A stretch of DNA of 64,000 nt, from contig OZ255827.1 in assembly GCA_965277625.1 (NCBI GenBank), forward strand, positions 496,001 through 560,000, given 5' to 3'. Position 1 is the stretch's first letter; each line of letters begins with the position of its first letter. This stretch comes from G965195345 sp965277625. Its GTDB lineage: Bacteria > Pseudomonadota > Gammaproteobacteria > CAKMZV01. Of the stretch, positions 1 through 8,488 are shown piece after piece. The notes beneath the pieces are model-generated. The model had not been told where the DNA came from. It ran no database searches and was given only the letters and a program-made list of their open reading frames with translations. A program made the translations under genes and the position numbers.

Positions 1-417
1 TATGCCATCAGGCGCAGGCGCATTTTTCAAATAACCCGTGCTTAACCAATCAGCAATTTCGGGCAGGCAATCGATTTGGTTTTTTTGTAAAAATTCGATC
101 CATGTCGCACCGTGTAAACGCGCAATGTCTTGGCGGCTAAAGCGCAGCAATGCCGCTTGCTTCAACCAGTAATTGGCCAACTCTCCTAAATTTTCAGGTT
201 CAGAGCTTCCCCATTCATGCCATGGCCATTCAATGATGCGACTTTTGTGCCAATAATAAACCCCAATCATCACAATCAGTAATACGACCGCCAAGCCAAT
301 AACCATCCACCATCCATAGGCTAATGGTAACCAATCGGGCGCGTTGGGTATATGAATGTCGCGCAGCTCACTCAGTAACTGGTCGGATGCAGTAGGTGTG
401 GTGTTCTGTGTTGCCAT
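1..417 (-). CDS. DUF4381 domain protein (3' end cut by window)
   Basis: Partial gene: translation starts at the ATG at 417 and runs in frame off the left edge (139 codons seen). The product has a short polar N-terminus, one membrane helix at about residues 31-51 (rich in V, I, L and ending in YYWHKS), then a cytoplasmic-looking part containing the L.RFSRQDIA...G..W..FL pattern of DUF4381 proteins. In that family the protein is encoded with a MoxR ATPase, a DUF58 protein and von Willebrand A proteins, and the set is thought to act as a chaperone or insertion system at the cell envelope. Here it lies 8 bp downstream of the DUF58 gene, so it is the third gene of that cluster. The molecular role is unknown. 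Confidence 0.8.
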   Translation of the reverse strand, partial: MATQNTTPTASDQLLSELRDIHIPNAPDWLPLAYGWWMVIGLAVVLLIVMIGVYYWHKSRIIEWPWHEWGSSEPENLGELANYWLKQAALLRFSRQDIARLHGATWIEFLQKNQIDCLPEIADWLSTGYLKNAPAPDGI

Positions 418-425
418 TTTTGTAA

Positions 426-1334
426 TTATTTGGTAATCAGACCGTGTTTTTGTAGGCGGTAAATGACATCGTCTTCGGTTGAAATTGACATAAAGCCGAT
501 GCCGTAATTGCCACAAAATTCGTGCAAAGATTCAATGATGCTTTGGTACTGGTCATTGTAATGATTGCGAATACGATTGAGGTTGGTATGCAGGACGTGA
601 GAACCGTTGGTAAAGCTCGCTAATGAGCCAGAAGGTAATTGCTGTTCTAAATGATCATAAATATGGATCATTGTGATCTGATGTTTTTTGCTGAAAAATC
701 GCAACCGATCCTTGTCTAAATCCGATAAATTTGATAGATCGCCAATGAGAAATACCGAAGAAGAATCCTTGAGCAAGCGGGTGCTTTCTTCAATGCCGTT
801 CATCCATTGATGATTTGGCAATGCAAGGTTATCGGCAACATTGATGGTAGCCAAACTGAGTTGGCCTAACCATAGGCTGAAACGGGCTTGTCTGCTCGAA
901 GGTTTTTGTAAAGTCCATGGGTTACCAAGTATGGCACCGCCTACGCGTTCCTGATTTTCCAAGGCAACCCAGCCAATGAAGGCAGCCACTTCTGAGGCTT
1001 TTACGCTTTTAAGTGTGGAAGTAGAACCAAAGCGCATGCTTTGACTCATGTCAAGAATCATAAATAATTTGTGTTCTTTATCTTCTTGAAATTCTCGAGT
1101 GTGGGCTTTGTTTTTGCGCGCGGTTATGCGCCAATCAATGGCTTTTGCATCGTCACCCGGTTGATAGAGGCGCGCATTATAAAATTCGATACCACGACCT
1201 TTTTGATGCGATCGGGATTGACCAAGCCTTAAACTTCGACTGATGTTATGTTTGAGTTTCCAAGATTTGGCTGAATGTTGCCATCGTAATAATTCAACCG
1301 TCTCAGATTGGACGCCTAACTTCTCGTGTTGCAT
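426..1334 (-). CDS. DUF58 domain protein of MoxR cluster
   Basis: 302-residue soluble protein of the DUF58 family (COG1721). The diagnostic stretch is visible near residues 58-75: Y-x-PGDD-x-x-x-IDW followed by R.TAR. After it comes a von Willebrand-A-like metal site, DMSQSM (DxSxS), near residue 95. DUF58 proteins pair with MoxR AAA+ ATPases and are thought to deliver a client or a von Willebrand A protein to the ATPase; the client here is not known. The gene starts at the base next to the stop of the MoxR gene (no gap) and is followed 8 bp later by the DUF4381 gene, so the three are almost certainly one transcript. Length is normal for the family. Confidence 0.88.
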   Translation of the reverse strand: MQHEKLGVQSETVELLRWQHSAKSWKLKHNISRSLRLGQSRSHQKGRGIEFYNARLYQPGDDAKAIDWRITARKNKAHTREFQEDKEHKLFMILDMSQSMRFGSTSTLKSVKASEVAAFIGWVALENQERVGGAILGNPWTLQKPSSRQARFSLWLGQLSLATINVADNLALPNHQWMNGIEESTRLLKDSSSVFLIGDLSNLSDLDKDRLRFFSKKHQITMIHIYDHLEQQLPSGSLASFTNGSHVLHTNLNRIRNHYNDQYQSIIESLHEFCGNYGIGFMSISTEDDVIYRLQKHGLITK

Positions 1335-2321
1335 TTAAATCGCAGGAACCAAATCCAACAGTCTTTGAACAACAGCGCTCGTGGTGATACCGTTGGCTTC
1401 GGCTTCAATGGATAGAATGATTCGATGTCTCAAAGCATCCTCGGCCACATTTTGAACTTCCAAGGGGGTAATCACTTCTTTGTTGTTTAACCACGCATAG
1501 GCTTTGGCCGCCTGTGCAATAGCAATGGTTGCGCGAGGGCTTGCACCGTGTTCAATCCATTTAGCCAAATCTTCAGAATAAAGCGCACCATGACGAGAAG
1601 CGTTGATGATTTGAACGATGTACTGACGAACCGAATCAGCGAGCGGCATGGCAAGTATTTCCGATCGTATGGCAAAAATTTCATCAATGGTTAAGGGATC
1701 TTCGATTTGTTTTTCGGGCTCTTTGTTGGCAGAACGGATTTGTTCTTCTTCGACGAGTTCAAGAATGCTTCGTTCCTCTTCAACCGATGGGAAGGCAACA
1801 TTCACGTGCAACATAAAACGATCCAATTGCGCTTCTGGTAGGGGGTAAGTGCCTTCCTGCTCGATGGGGTTTTGAGTTGCCATGACCATAAATAATGGGT
1901 GCATGGGGTAAGTTGTTTGTCCAACACTGACTTGTTTTTCTGCCATGGCTTCCAACAATGCAGATTGTACTTTGGCTGGCGCACGATTAATCTCATCCGC
2001 TAATATGATGTTATTAAAAATCGGTCCATTTTGAAAAACAAATTCTGCCGTTTGTTGGCGGTATATTTCTGTTCCAGTAATGTCACCTGGTAGTAAGTCT
2101 GGGGTGAATTGAATGCGTTGAAAAGTGGCCATCAAGCCTTGTGCCATCGTTTGAATGGCTTTTGTTTTTGCTAAACCAGGCGCACCCTCCACCAGTAAAT
2201 GTCCTCCGCAAAGCAGGGTAATAAAAAGTCGTTCAACTAATTGGTCTTGCCCAACAATGCTGTTTCGAATGTGGCGCTTGAGGTTGTCTAAACGTTGGTG
2301 AAGATGAGAATCTGTTTGCAT
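1335..2321 (-). CDS. MoxR-family AAA+ ATPase
   Basis: 328-residue AAA+ ATPase of the MoxR family. Walker A is GAPGLAKT at residues 46-53, Walker B is IILADEIN near 105-112, and sensor 1 lies in the MVMATQNPIEQEGTYPLPEAQ region, typical of MoxR (quoted piecewise: MVMATQNPIEQEG, then TYPLPEAQLDRF). The C-terminal lid domain carries the GASPRA motif. MoxR proteins use ATP hydrolysis to remodel or insert metal cofactors or proteins together with von Willebrand A partners. It is the first gene of a leftward cluster with DUF58 and DUF4381 genes. The 189 bp upstream must hold the promoter, but I see no convincing -35/-10 pair there. Confidence 0.92.
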   Translation of the reverse strand: MQTDSHLHQRLDNLKRHIRNSIVGQDQLVERLFITLLCGGHLLVEGAPGLAKTKAIQTMAQGLMATFQRIQFTPDLLPGDITGTEIYRQQTAEFVFQNGPIFNNIILADEINRAPAKVQSALLEAMAEKQVSVGQTTYPMHPLFMVMATQNPIEQEGTYPLPEAQLDRFMLHVNVAFPSVEEERSILELVEEEQIRSANKEPEKQIEDPLTIDEIFAIRSEILAMPLADSVRQYIVQIINASRHGALYSEDLAKWIEHGASPRATIAIAQAAKAYAWLNNKEVITPLEVQNVAEDALRHRIILSIEAEANGITTSAVVQRLLDLVPAI

Positions 2322-2510
2322 GGTATATAATAATGTATTGACGATATGATAACTTTTGCTTAATAAAGCAACGATGTTTATTCCAATGTCTATGGGGTTG
2401 ATTTGGGAGCGCTATTATAACTGTTTTCCGTCAGAATCAACACCCTGAAAGTGCCAATGGTCAGAATTTGGCTTGATAAAATCCCCAACCGATTCTATTA
2501 ATACGCAAAA

Positions 2511-3260
2511 CTAATTGAGAGCCAGTTGTCGGTTTATATTTTTTTTGCAATGAACGATTTGTTTTTTGTAGAGCTTGCTACTGGCTTGAACTTTTTTGGC
2601 CACTTTAATCAACCAAGGTTTCTTGCGATATGAGCGATTTCTGTAGCCACCTTGACCTTCATGATATGCCAGATACAGCCTAAAAGCATCATTTTTCTTG
2701 AGCCCCAGCATGTTGTGGCTGCGATGGTTATACCATCCAATAAAATCAACAGCGTCGGCAAATCGATCTCTTCGAGCTTTATTCTTTTTAGTCAATTGAG
2801 CGTACTCACGCCAAGTTATGGTTTTGGCTTGTGCATAACCATAGGCACTTGAGGCAGGTTCCATGGCATATTTAAACCCTTTTTTTACTTTTTTCAACGG
2901 TCGAGCATTGCCATCAAAATGCGATTCATATCGAATGATGGCAAATTGTACATGTGTGGGCAACCCCCATCTTTTTTCGGCTTTCTTTGCGTGCTTATAC
3001 CAAGAGGGGTATTTCTTCAAGATGTGACAAATATTTTCAGAAGGTAATTGCTTATAGGATTCGTTTTTTGCATTTTTGATGGGGGTGCTTTCGGTTTTTA
3101 TCGCACTTTTGATATTCGTCGTATTGGATTTTTTAGATTTTGTCGTCAACACCCGTTTGCCATTGCTCTGCAAGTAGTTATCAATGCAACCAGACAGCAT
3201 GAGAGATATTGCTAAAAGCAATATTATATTAAATTTTATTTTCAACAAATACAAAGACAT
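2511..3260 (-). CDS. Lipoprotein with lytic transglycosylase (SLT) fold
   Basis: 249-residue lipoprotein. A signal peptide with lipobox LSGC (Cys25) is followed by a basic linker rich in Lys, Ser and Thr (about 30-75), then an SLT/lysozyme-like domain. The probable catalytic Glu is in RYESHF (Glu112); SAYGYAQ near 138-144 and AYHEG near 198 match the following SLT motifs. Such enzymes cleave the MurNAc-GlcNAc bond of peptidoglycan with anhydro-ring formation; the lipid anchor would place it on a membrane facing the wall. It is a single gene, divergent from the spondin lipoprotein at 3499. The linker and mature domain are unusually Lys-rich. Assignment to the fold is firm; the precise MltX class is not. 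Confidence 0.78.
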   Translation of the reverse strand: MSLYLLKIKFNIILLLAISLMLSGCIDNYLQSNGKRVLTTKSKKSNTTNIKSAIKTESTPIKNAKNESYKQLPSENICHILKKYPSWYKHAKKAEKRWGLPTHVQFAIIRYESHFDGNARPLKKVKKGFKYAMEPASSAYGYAQAKTITWREYAQLTKKNKARRDRFADAVDFIGWYNHRSHNMLGLKKNDAFRLYLAYHEGQGGYRNRSYRKKPWLIKVAKKVQASSKLYKKQIVHCKKNINRQLALN

Positions 3261-3402
3261 AATACCTATATTTTAACATTTTTTATAACATTTGTCATTG
3301 CATAGCAATCAGTGATTTTTAGTGGATCAAAAAGCCTATTTAAGTCAGATTGAATTGGATGTTTTTACCCATTCTACGGCTCATTGTGCCTTGCTGACAA
3401 TG

Positions 3403-3411
3403 TGCTATAAT
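3403..3411 (+). promoter_or_regulatory. Extended -10 promoter candidate for spondin lipoprotein
   Basis: TGC-TATAAT at 3403-3411 is an extended -10 element pointing toward the gene at 3499; no good -35 was seen, which fits an extended -10 promoter. It leaves a leader of about 80 nt containing an inverted repeat (3440-3457). Confidence 0.45.
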
Positions 3412-3439
3412 CCCCCTCAATGACCGAGACAAAAACGCT

Positions 3440-3457
3440 CATAAATGCGTATTTATG
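3440..3457 (+). promoter_or_regulatory. Inverted repeat in leader of spondin gene
   Basis: CATAAAT - GCGT - ATTTATG: a perfect 7-bp inverted repeat with a 4-nt loop, about 30 nt downstream of the TATAAT candidate and 41 nt before the ATG. It could be an operator or an mRNA hairpin. No T-run follows, so it is not an obvious terminator. Confidence 0.35.
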
Positions 3458-3498
3458 CTCACTTAAAGCCCACTCATTCAATTCATTAACACTTTAAT

Positions 3499-4239
3499 AT
3501 GTCAGTATCATTCATCCGTATCAAACAACTAGTTCTTGCTTGCAGTGTCAGCTTGAGTTTAATTATCCTGAGTTCATGCGGTTACAACTTGGTTAAGCCA
3601 AAATCAGCCCAACCACCCGTTGAATACCAGATTACCTTAACCAGTTTATGGACTTCAAATAGTCATACCAAAGGGGACGAATTTCCATCCAGTGCCCATT
3701 TCAGTTCCCCAGCCATTGCCACACACAATGCTCAAAAAAGCTTTTGGGCGCCCAATCAGCCTGCATCCAAAAGTACCGAACTGATTGCCGAAGAAGGGGG
3801 CACCTTAAAATTTCTGCAAGAGGCGAACGAAGCCATCGCCAAAGGTCAAGCGTTTAAAGCCTATAGGGGAGATGCCTTTGATTACGATGAAATTTACAGC
3901 ATGACGGTGTCAGCAAACGAAGATTTTTCTGAGCTTACCTTATTGACTATGATTGCACCAAGTCCGGATTGGTTTGTCGGTGTGCATGGTTTATCTTTGA
4001 AAAATGCCGATGGAACTTGGAAAGAGCGCATAAGCTGTGATCTTGAAGGTTATGATGCAGGCACAGAATCGGGTGCCGATTATAGTTTATTCAATGATGA
4101 TACTGAACCTCATGGGGTCATACATAAGCTCGCCGATGATGCGGAACTTGCAGCCAAAGAGTATGATTTAAGTGCGCCTTTTCTCAAGATTGACATTCAG
4201 AAGGTTGGTAGCACTAATGCAGTAGCAGAGCCTTGCTAA
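3499..4239 (+). CDS. Spondin-domain lipoprotein
   Basis: 246 residues. Signal peptide with lipobox LSSC (Cys27) followed by a domain of about 200 residues matching the bacterial spondin_N family: an early YQITLTSLWT strand, a central IAPSPDWFVGVHGLSL block and a following YDAGTESGADY block, all hallmarks of spondin domains. In animals this fold is found in extracellular-matrix proteins (F-spondin, reelin N-terminus). Bacterial copies are secreted or lipidated and their function is generally unknown; a surface or matrix role is inference. The gene converges on yajR, and the last 4 bases overlap the end of yajR. The neighbours do not suggest a pathway. Two Cys flank the C-terminal half (near 177 and the final residue). 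Confidence 0.8.
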   Translation: MSVSFIRIKQLVLACSVSLSLIILSSCGYNLVKPKSAQPPVEYQITLTSLWTSNSHTKGDEFPSSAHFSSPAIATHNAQKSFWAPNQPASKSTELIAEEGGTLKFLQEANEAIAKGQAFKAYRGDAFDYDEIYSMTVSANEDFSELTLLTMIAPSPDWFVGVHGLSLKNADGTWKERISCDLEGYDAGTESGADYSLFNDDTEPHGVIHKLADDAELAAKEYDLSAPFLKIDIQKVGSTNAVAEPC

Positions 4240-5633
4240 TCATTTAGTTGTTCGTTTAGGTATTGGTCCACAAAAAGTGCTTGGTTAAGTGCGTCGATCT
4301 TAAAGGCTTTTTCGACTTTCAAATACACAATAGATTCAGATTCAACCGCCACTGCCTCCAATACACCGGGCTGATTCAAGGCAATTTGTTCTATGTCGGC
4401 AAATGATCCTTTGAGATGCTGAACTGGCGCCTCCAAAATGATGGTTTTACCTCGACCCAGCACTTGATTGTAGCAAACCAATAACCACAGCATACCCAGA
4501 AAGGCGCACCCAATAAAAATCCCTGAGACATCATAATAGGTGAATAATAAGCCTCCGAAAGCACCACCGGCAAAGGAACCCAAAAATTGACTTGAGGAAT
4601 AAATGCCCATGGCTGTGCCTCTTTGCCTTGGTGATGCTATAAGGCTGACCAAGGAAGGCAAGCTCGCTTCTAAAAAATTAAAAGCTGTAAAAAATAACAC
4701 CAAGAATAACATAAAACCAATGAAGCCATTTTGTGTAGCAAAAAGACCCATCTGAGATATGACAAGTAATCCAATGCTCAGGGTAAATATGAGTTTTATG
4801 CGTCCTGTTTTTTCGGCAATGATGATGCACGGAACCATGAGCAAAACGGACAAAATGAGCACGGGTAAATAAACCATCCAATGCTCGGCCAATGGCATAT
4901 TAAAGTGCTTCATGAGCAAAAATGGGATGGCGATAAAGAGGGCGGTTATAGAAGCATGAAGTGCAAATATGCCGAAATCCAGACGCAACAGTTGTGTATC
5001 TTGCGCCACTTGTTTGAAGTGTTTCAGACTCACCGTATTTTCTAAGTGTTGTTTTTGTTGCGCAGGTTCTGGAATCGACCCTAATATGAGCAAACCAATG
5101 ATCGCCAAACCTGCGGTTACAAAGAATAATCCTGGCAAACTGATGGCCTTGTATAAAATGGGTCCAATTAGAAATGAAAGCATGAACGAGGCGCCAATGG
5201 ACATGCCAATGATTGCCATGGCTCGCAACCGCTTCGCGGGTGGGGTAAGATCGGCTAAAAGTGCCAGTAAAACGGCAGAAACCGCGCCAGAACCTTGGAG
5301 TGCTCGGCCAATGATGAGGGTGGAAATGTTTTCTGCAACCCCAGCGATTAAACTGCCGAGCAGAAACAACATTAAGCCGATGAAAATCATTTTTTTCCGT
5401 CCATAATAGTCGGAGAGCAAGCCAAAAGGTATTTGCAAACTGGCTTGGGTCAGACCGTAAATGCCCATGGCAACACCCATAGCAAGTGCACTCACTTGAC
5501 CATAGGCACCACTGAGTACATAGACAGAGAAAACCGGGAATATGATGAACAAGCCCAACATACGGCTTGCAAAAATAGCGGCAATGGTCATGGTTTGCCG
5601 AATTTCTGTTTGATTTAAAACGGGTTTTTTCAT
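4236..5633 (-). CDS. yajR: MFS transporter YajR with C-terminal YAM domain
   Basis: 465-residue major facilitator transporter with 12 predicted membrane helices. The loop 2-3 motif A is visible as GLLSDYYGRKKM near residues 72-83. After the last helix (about 385) there is a soluble ferredoxin-like tail of about 65 residues (GVLEAVAVES...VYLKVEKAFKIDALNQAL), which is the YAM domain that distinguishes YajR from other drug:H+ antiporters. The substrate of YajR is not established; the fold is that of a proton-coupled efflux pump. It converges with the spondin gene, overlapping by 4 bp. Nothing in the upstream 220 bp identifies a regulator. Confidence 0.85.
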   Translation of the reverse strand: MKKPVLNQTEIRQTMTIAAIFASRMLGLFIIFPVFSVYVLSGAYGQVSALAMGVAMGIYGLTQASLQIPFGLLSDYYGRKKMIFIGLMLFLLGSLIAGVAENISTLIIGRALQGSGAVSAVLLALLADLTPPAKRLRAMAIIGMSIGASFMLSFLIGPILYKAISLPGLFFVTAGLAIIGLLILGSIPEPAQQKQHLENTVSLKHFKQVAQDTQLLRLDFGIFALHASITALFIAIPFLLMKHFNMPLAEHWMVYLPVLILSVLLMVPCIIIAEKTGRIKLIFTLSIGLLVISQMGLFATQNGFIGFMLFLVLFFTAFNFLEASLPSLVSLIASPRQRGTAMGIYSSSQFLGSFAGGAFGGLLFTYYDVSGIFIGCAFLGMLWLLVCYNQVLGRGKTIILEAPVQHLKGSFADIEQIALNQPGVLEAVAVESESIVYLKVEKAFKIDALNQALFVDQYLNEQLND

Positions 5634-5856
5634 GTCAATGTCATTACAATAGGGGCTTGCTATGTGTGTAGAGTATTTCGGCTGTTATTATTATCATTTA
5701 ATGAAAAATAGGTCTTAATAAGAACTCGAATAGAACATGAAAACAATGTAGCTGAGTGGTGTACAAAAGCTAAATGCCGAATAAAAATGCTGAATTTAAA
5801 AACGGAACTCTTGCCTAAGGTTGAGAAATTGGATAAACCGACGCTATTGTAATCGT

Positions 5857-6789
5857 ATGACCAACGCTTTATCTGTAAACCTTGCTGGAATGACGTGGCA
5901 AAAGCCGCTCTGCATTGCCTCTGGTCATGCTGGCTTTGCACATGAATTGGCAAATATCCGTGGGTTCCCTTTTGATTCGATTGGGGCGATCTGTTTGAAA
6001 GGCACAACGCTCAATCCTTCTGAAGGCAATGCCATGGAAAGGGTTTGGGAAACCCCCAGCGGATTGATCAATTCTGTTGGCTTGGAAAATCCAGGCGTTG
6101 AAGCGGTCATTGAACATCACTTACCTAAATTATCAAATCTACCAGCGCATCTGAATATCATTGCCAATGTTTGCGGTCATTCAATTGAGGATTACGTCCA
6201 AGTCGTGCAAATATTTGACCAAACCAGCGTACAAGCGATAGAAATCAATATCTCTTGCCCCAATATCAAACATGGTGGGGCCATTTTTGGTAATGATCCG
6301 ATATTGGCCGCTGAGGTCATTAGCGCTTGTAGAAATGCGACTCAAAAACCCATCATTGCCAAACTATCACCCAATCAAACCAGCATTGCCAAGACGGCAG
6401 AACACTGTATTCTTGCGGGCGCAAACATCCTTTCTGCTGTCAATACATATTCAGGATTGGTGGTGGACATTGAAACTCGAAAATCTGTGTTAGGCGGTTT
6501 TTCTGGTGGGGTATCCGGTCCGTCCATTCAACCCATGGCATTGTTAAAAGTCCATGAGATTTGGCAAGTTGCGCGCACGCATCATGTCCCTATTATTGGT
6601 TTGGGGGGCATTGGTTCGGCAGAAGATGTGCTGGCGTTTTTTATGGCAGGTGCTTCTGCATGTGCCATTGGCACGGCAATAGCCAATGATGTCATGACAG
6701 CGAAAAATATTTGTCAAAACTTGCAAAAATGGATGTCTGATCGAGGCATTTATCATCTCAGCGAATTGACTGGCACCCTGCAATCTTAA
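5857..6789 (+). CDS. pyrD: Dihydroorotate dehydrogenase, class 1-type
   Basis: About 310-residue FMN-dependent TIM-barrel enzyme oxidising dihydroorotate to orotate in UMP synthesis. The cysteine of class 1 enzymes is in INISCPNIKHGG; LSAVNTY and the C-terminal phosphate-binding GLGGIGSAEDV...AGASACAIGTA complete the FMN site. The sequence resembles class 1B (PyrDB), which normally works with the PyrK FeS/FAD subunit to pass electrons to NAD+, yet no pyrK is adjacent. I chose the ATG at 5857 because MTNALSVNLAG aligns with the usual N-terminus; a TTG at 5821 would add 12 residues of no family match. It is a single gene, convergent with gluQ. Confidence 0.85.
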   Translation: MTNALSVNLAGMTWQKPLCIASGHAGFAHELANIRGFPFDSIGAICLKGTTLNPSEGNAMERVWETPSGLINSVGLENPGVEAVIEHHLPKLSNLPAHLNIIANVCGHSIEDYVQVVQIFDQTSVQAIEINISCPNIKHGGAIFGNDPILAAEVISACRNATQKPIIAKLSPNQTSIAKTAEHCILAGANILSAVNTYSGLVVDIETRKSVLGGFSGGVSGPSIQPMALLKVHEIWQVARTHHVPIIGLGGIGSAEDVLAFFMAGASACAIGTAIANDVMTAKNICQNLQKWMSDRGIYHLSELTGTLQS

Positions 6790-6802
6790 GTGTACTGAAG
6801 CA

Positions 6803-7684
6803 TTAAGGTGCAGGTATAACCTGCTCTGCCACCTTTGGAATTGCTGAGCGTTGCCAATGGTGGATGGCCCATTGGATGATGGTTTTGGTATCAGATTGTT
6901 GAATTTTAGCTGGCGGATTTTGGCCTAATAGCTTGAGCGATAGCCACAGATTTTGTGCGATCGCATGCGGCTCGTTAGATAAGCTGGGCGCATGGGTTTG
7001 TTTGCTCAATTTGTGGCCATGGCGATCGACCACCATTGGTACGTGCATGTAGGTGGGTGGGGTCTGGTCCCAACAGTTCATTAAGTGCATTTGATTGGCT
7101 GTGGTGGGCAATAAATCATAGCCTCTGACCACATGAGTGATTCCTTGGAGCATATCATCTACGCTGACCGCTAACTGATAGGCAAATAATCCGTCTTTTC
7201 TTTTAACGATGAAATCCCCATTCATCGGGGGTTTTTGATGACCATATACAAGGTCTTGCCATTCAACTTCACAACGGCACTCAACGCGCAAAGCATGGGG
7301 CTCAGTCATACTGACGTCAGAATTTTTTAGACAAAATCCATCATAAACCCCATTCAATGAACGCAATCTTTGACGGGTGCAGTTGCAGGGATAGACATGG
7401 CTTCGGTGGTTTAATTGTTCTAAATAGTGTTGATAGTGCGCTAGCCGCTGGCTTTGATAGCTTACTGCTCGATCCCAATAAAGACCATACTGCTCTAAGG
7501 CTGCCACAATATTTGCCTTTGCACCTGGCACTTCTCGAGGTGGATCAATGTCCTCAATGCGCACCAACCATTGCCCATTGTGCGCCCGTGCATCACAAAA
7601 ACTTGCCAGAGCGCTCAATAATGAGCCAAAATGCAGATCACCCGTGGGTGACGGGGCAAAACGACCAATATAGGATGAGGCCAT
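6803..7684 (-). CDS. gluQ: Glutamyl-Q tRNA(Asp) synthetase
   Basis: 293-residue paralogue of glutamyl-tRNA synthetase lacking the anticodon-binding domain (GluQRS/YadB). It attaches glutamate to the queuosine at the wobble position of tRNA(Asp). The class I signature is PSPTGDLHFGS at residues 11-21, and the KMSKS-like loop is KLSKQ near 228. The zinc site of this family is present as C-x-C...Y...C (PCNCTRQ ... GVYDGFC). The length is right for the family. Queuosine insertion itself is done by Tgt, encoded at 33573-34688. It lies 3 bp downstream of the esterase gene, so the two are probably cotranscribed. Confidence 0.93.
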   Translation of the reverse strand: MASSYIGRFAPSPTGDLHFGSLLSALASFCDARAHNGQWLVRIEDIDPPREVPGAKANIVAALEQYGLYWDRAVSYQSQRLAHYQHYLEQLNHRSHVYPCNCTRQRLRSLNGVYDGFCLKNSDVSMTEPHALRVECRCEVEWQDLVYGHQKPPMNGDFIVKRKDGLFAYQLAVSVDDMLQGITHVVRGYDLLPTTANQMHLMNCWDQTPPTYMHVPMVVDRHGHKLSKQTHAPSLSNEPHAIAQNLWLSLKLLGQNPPAKIQQSDTKTIIQWAIHHWQRSAIPKVAEQVIPAP

Positions 7685-7687
7685 TAT

Positions 7688-8338
7688 CTATTTTAATTGC
7701 AGGCTGAACCACAGATCGATGTCAACAAGTTGTTCGGGACAAAGCTCATGATCCATGGTGTAGGTTTTCCATTGAACATTGACCCCTAGAGCCATCAATG
7801 ACTGATAACTATTCAACCCTGCTGTAAAAGGCACCACCGGGTCATTGTAGCCATGCATCATCATAATGGTGGTATTTGTCACCGAACCCAGTCGGTCAGG
7901 CTTTGGAAGATAACACGATAATGCCAACACGCTGCCAACTGCATATTCACCAGCGCAGCTTAGAGCAATAACACCGCCTTGAGAAAAACCTGCCAAATGG
8001 ACTTTGTCCAAGTGACCCAAGGTTTGAGCTTCTTCATCGATCAATTGGCCAATACCTGAGACGCTTTGCTCAATGTCTGTTAAATTTGAGCCATTTTGCA
8101 AATCTGGGGAGGTGATGTCAAACCACGAGGGCATGCGCATCCCCCCGTTTATGGTTACGGCTTGTTCGGGTGCATAAGGGAAAATCCAGCGAACATGTGC
8201 TTGATTGGTTTGCTTTAGATGAGGCAGAATGCCCATAAAATCAGTGGCGTCAGCCCCTAAACCATGAAGCCAAATGACAGAATGGTGGTGCGTTTTTGTC
8301 GGTTCTATGATCAGAGGAGATTTCATGAGCATTTCCAA
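7688..8338 (-). CDS. Carboxylesterase / phospholipase family hydrolase
   Basis: 216-residue alpha/beta hydrolase of the small carboxylesterase family (Pfam Abhydrolase_2; acyl-protein thioesterase-like). The oxyanion-hole block is IWLHGLGAD near 22-30, the nucleophile is Ser119 in GFSQGG, the acid is Asp166 in YNDPVVP and the base is His197 in MDHELCPEQ. It is cytoplasmic (no signal peptide) and the substrate is unknown; relatives cleave short acyl esters or lysophospholipids. Three start Met codons sit close together (8338, 8332, 8326); MKSPLIIEP at 8326 may be the true N-terminus. It is followed 3 bp later by gluQ. Confidence 0.85.
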   Translation of the reverse strand: MEMLMKSPLIIEPTKTHHHSVIWLHGLGADATDFMGILPHLKQTNQAHVRWIFPYAPEQAVTINGGMRMPSWFDITSPDLQNGSNLTDIEQSVSGIGQLIDEEAQTLGHLDKVHLAGFSQGGVIALSCAGEYAVGSVLALSCYLPKPDRLGSVTNTTIMMMHGYNDPVVPFTAGLNSYQSLMALGVNVQWKTYTMDHELCPEQLVDIDLWFSLQLK

Positions 8339-8398
8339 GTATTGATTGAATTTATAGCGATTGAGTCAATATCGTTTAAGTTTGAATTATCATTATGA

Positions 8399-8407
8399 TG
8401 GTATAAT
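8399..8407 (+). promoter_or_regulatory. Extended -10 promoter candidate for metK
   Basis: TGG-TATAAT at 8399-8407, about 80 bp before metK. No -35 at proper spacing, consistent with an extended -10. Just before the ATG (8465-8485) two small mutually exclusive stems can form (AGCG/CGCT and GTTAG/CTAAC), and no Shine-Dalgarno sequence is visible; a regulatory meaning is speculative. Confidence 0.45.
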
Positions 8408-8488
8408 TTAAACACATTTTTTAGTCCATGCATTAGGCATTTCCTCGAGACACTTTAGTAATTTAGCGTTAGAAGCGCTCCTAACACC

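Noticed and set aside
4969..5406. 145-codon rightward open frame opposite yajR
   Set aside because: It is antisense to a well-supported transporter gene and its Lys/Met/Pro-rich product matches nothing.
8341..8488. SAM riboswitch upstream of metK
   Set aside because: The leader is only about 75 nt after the -10 candidate and shows just two short competing stems; no known SAM riboswitch core was recognised.
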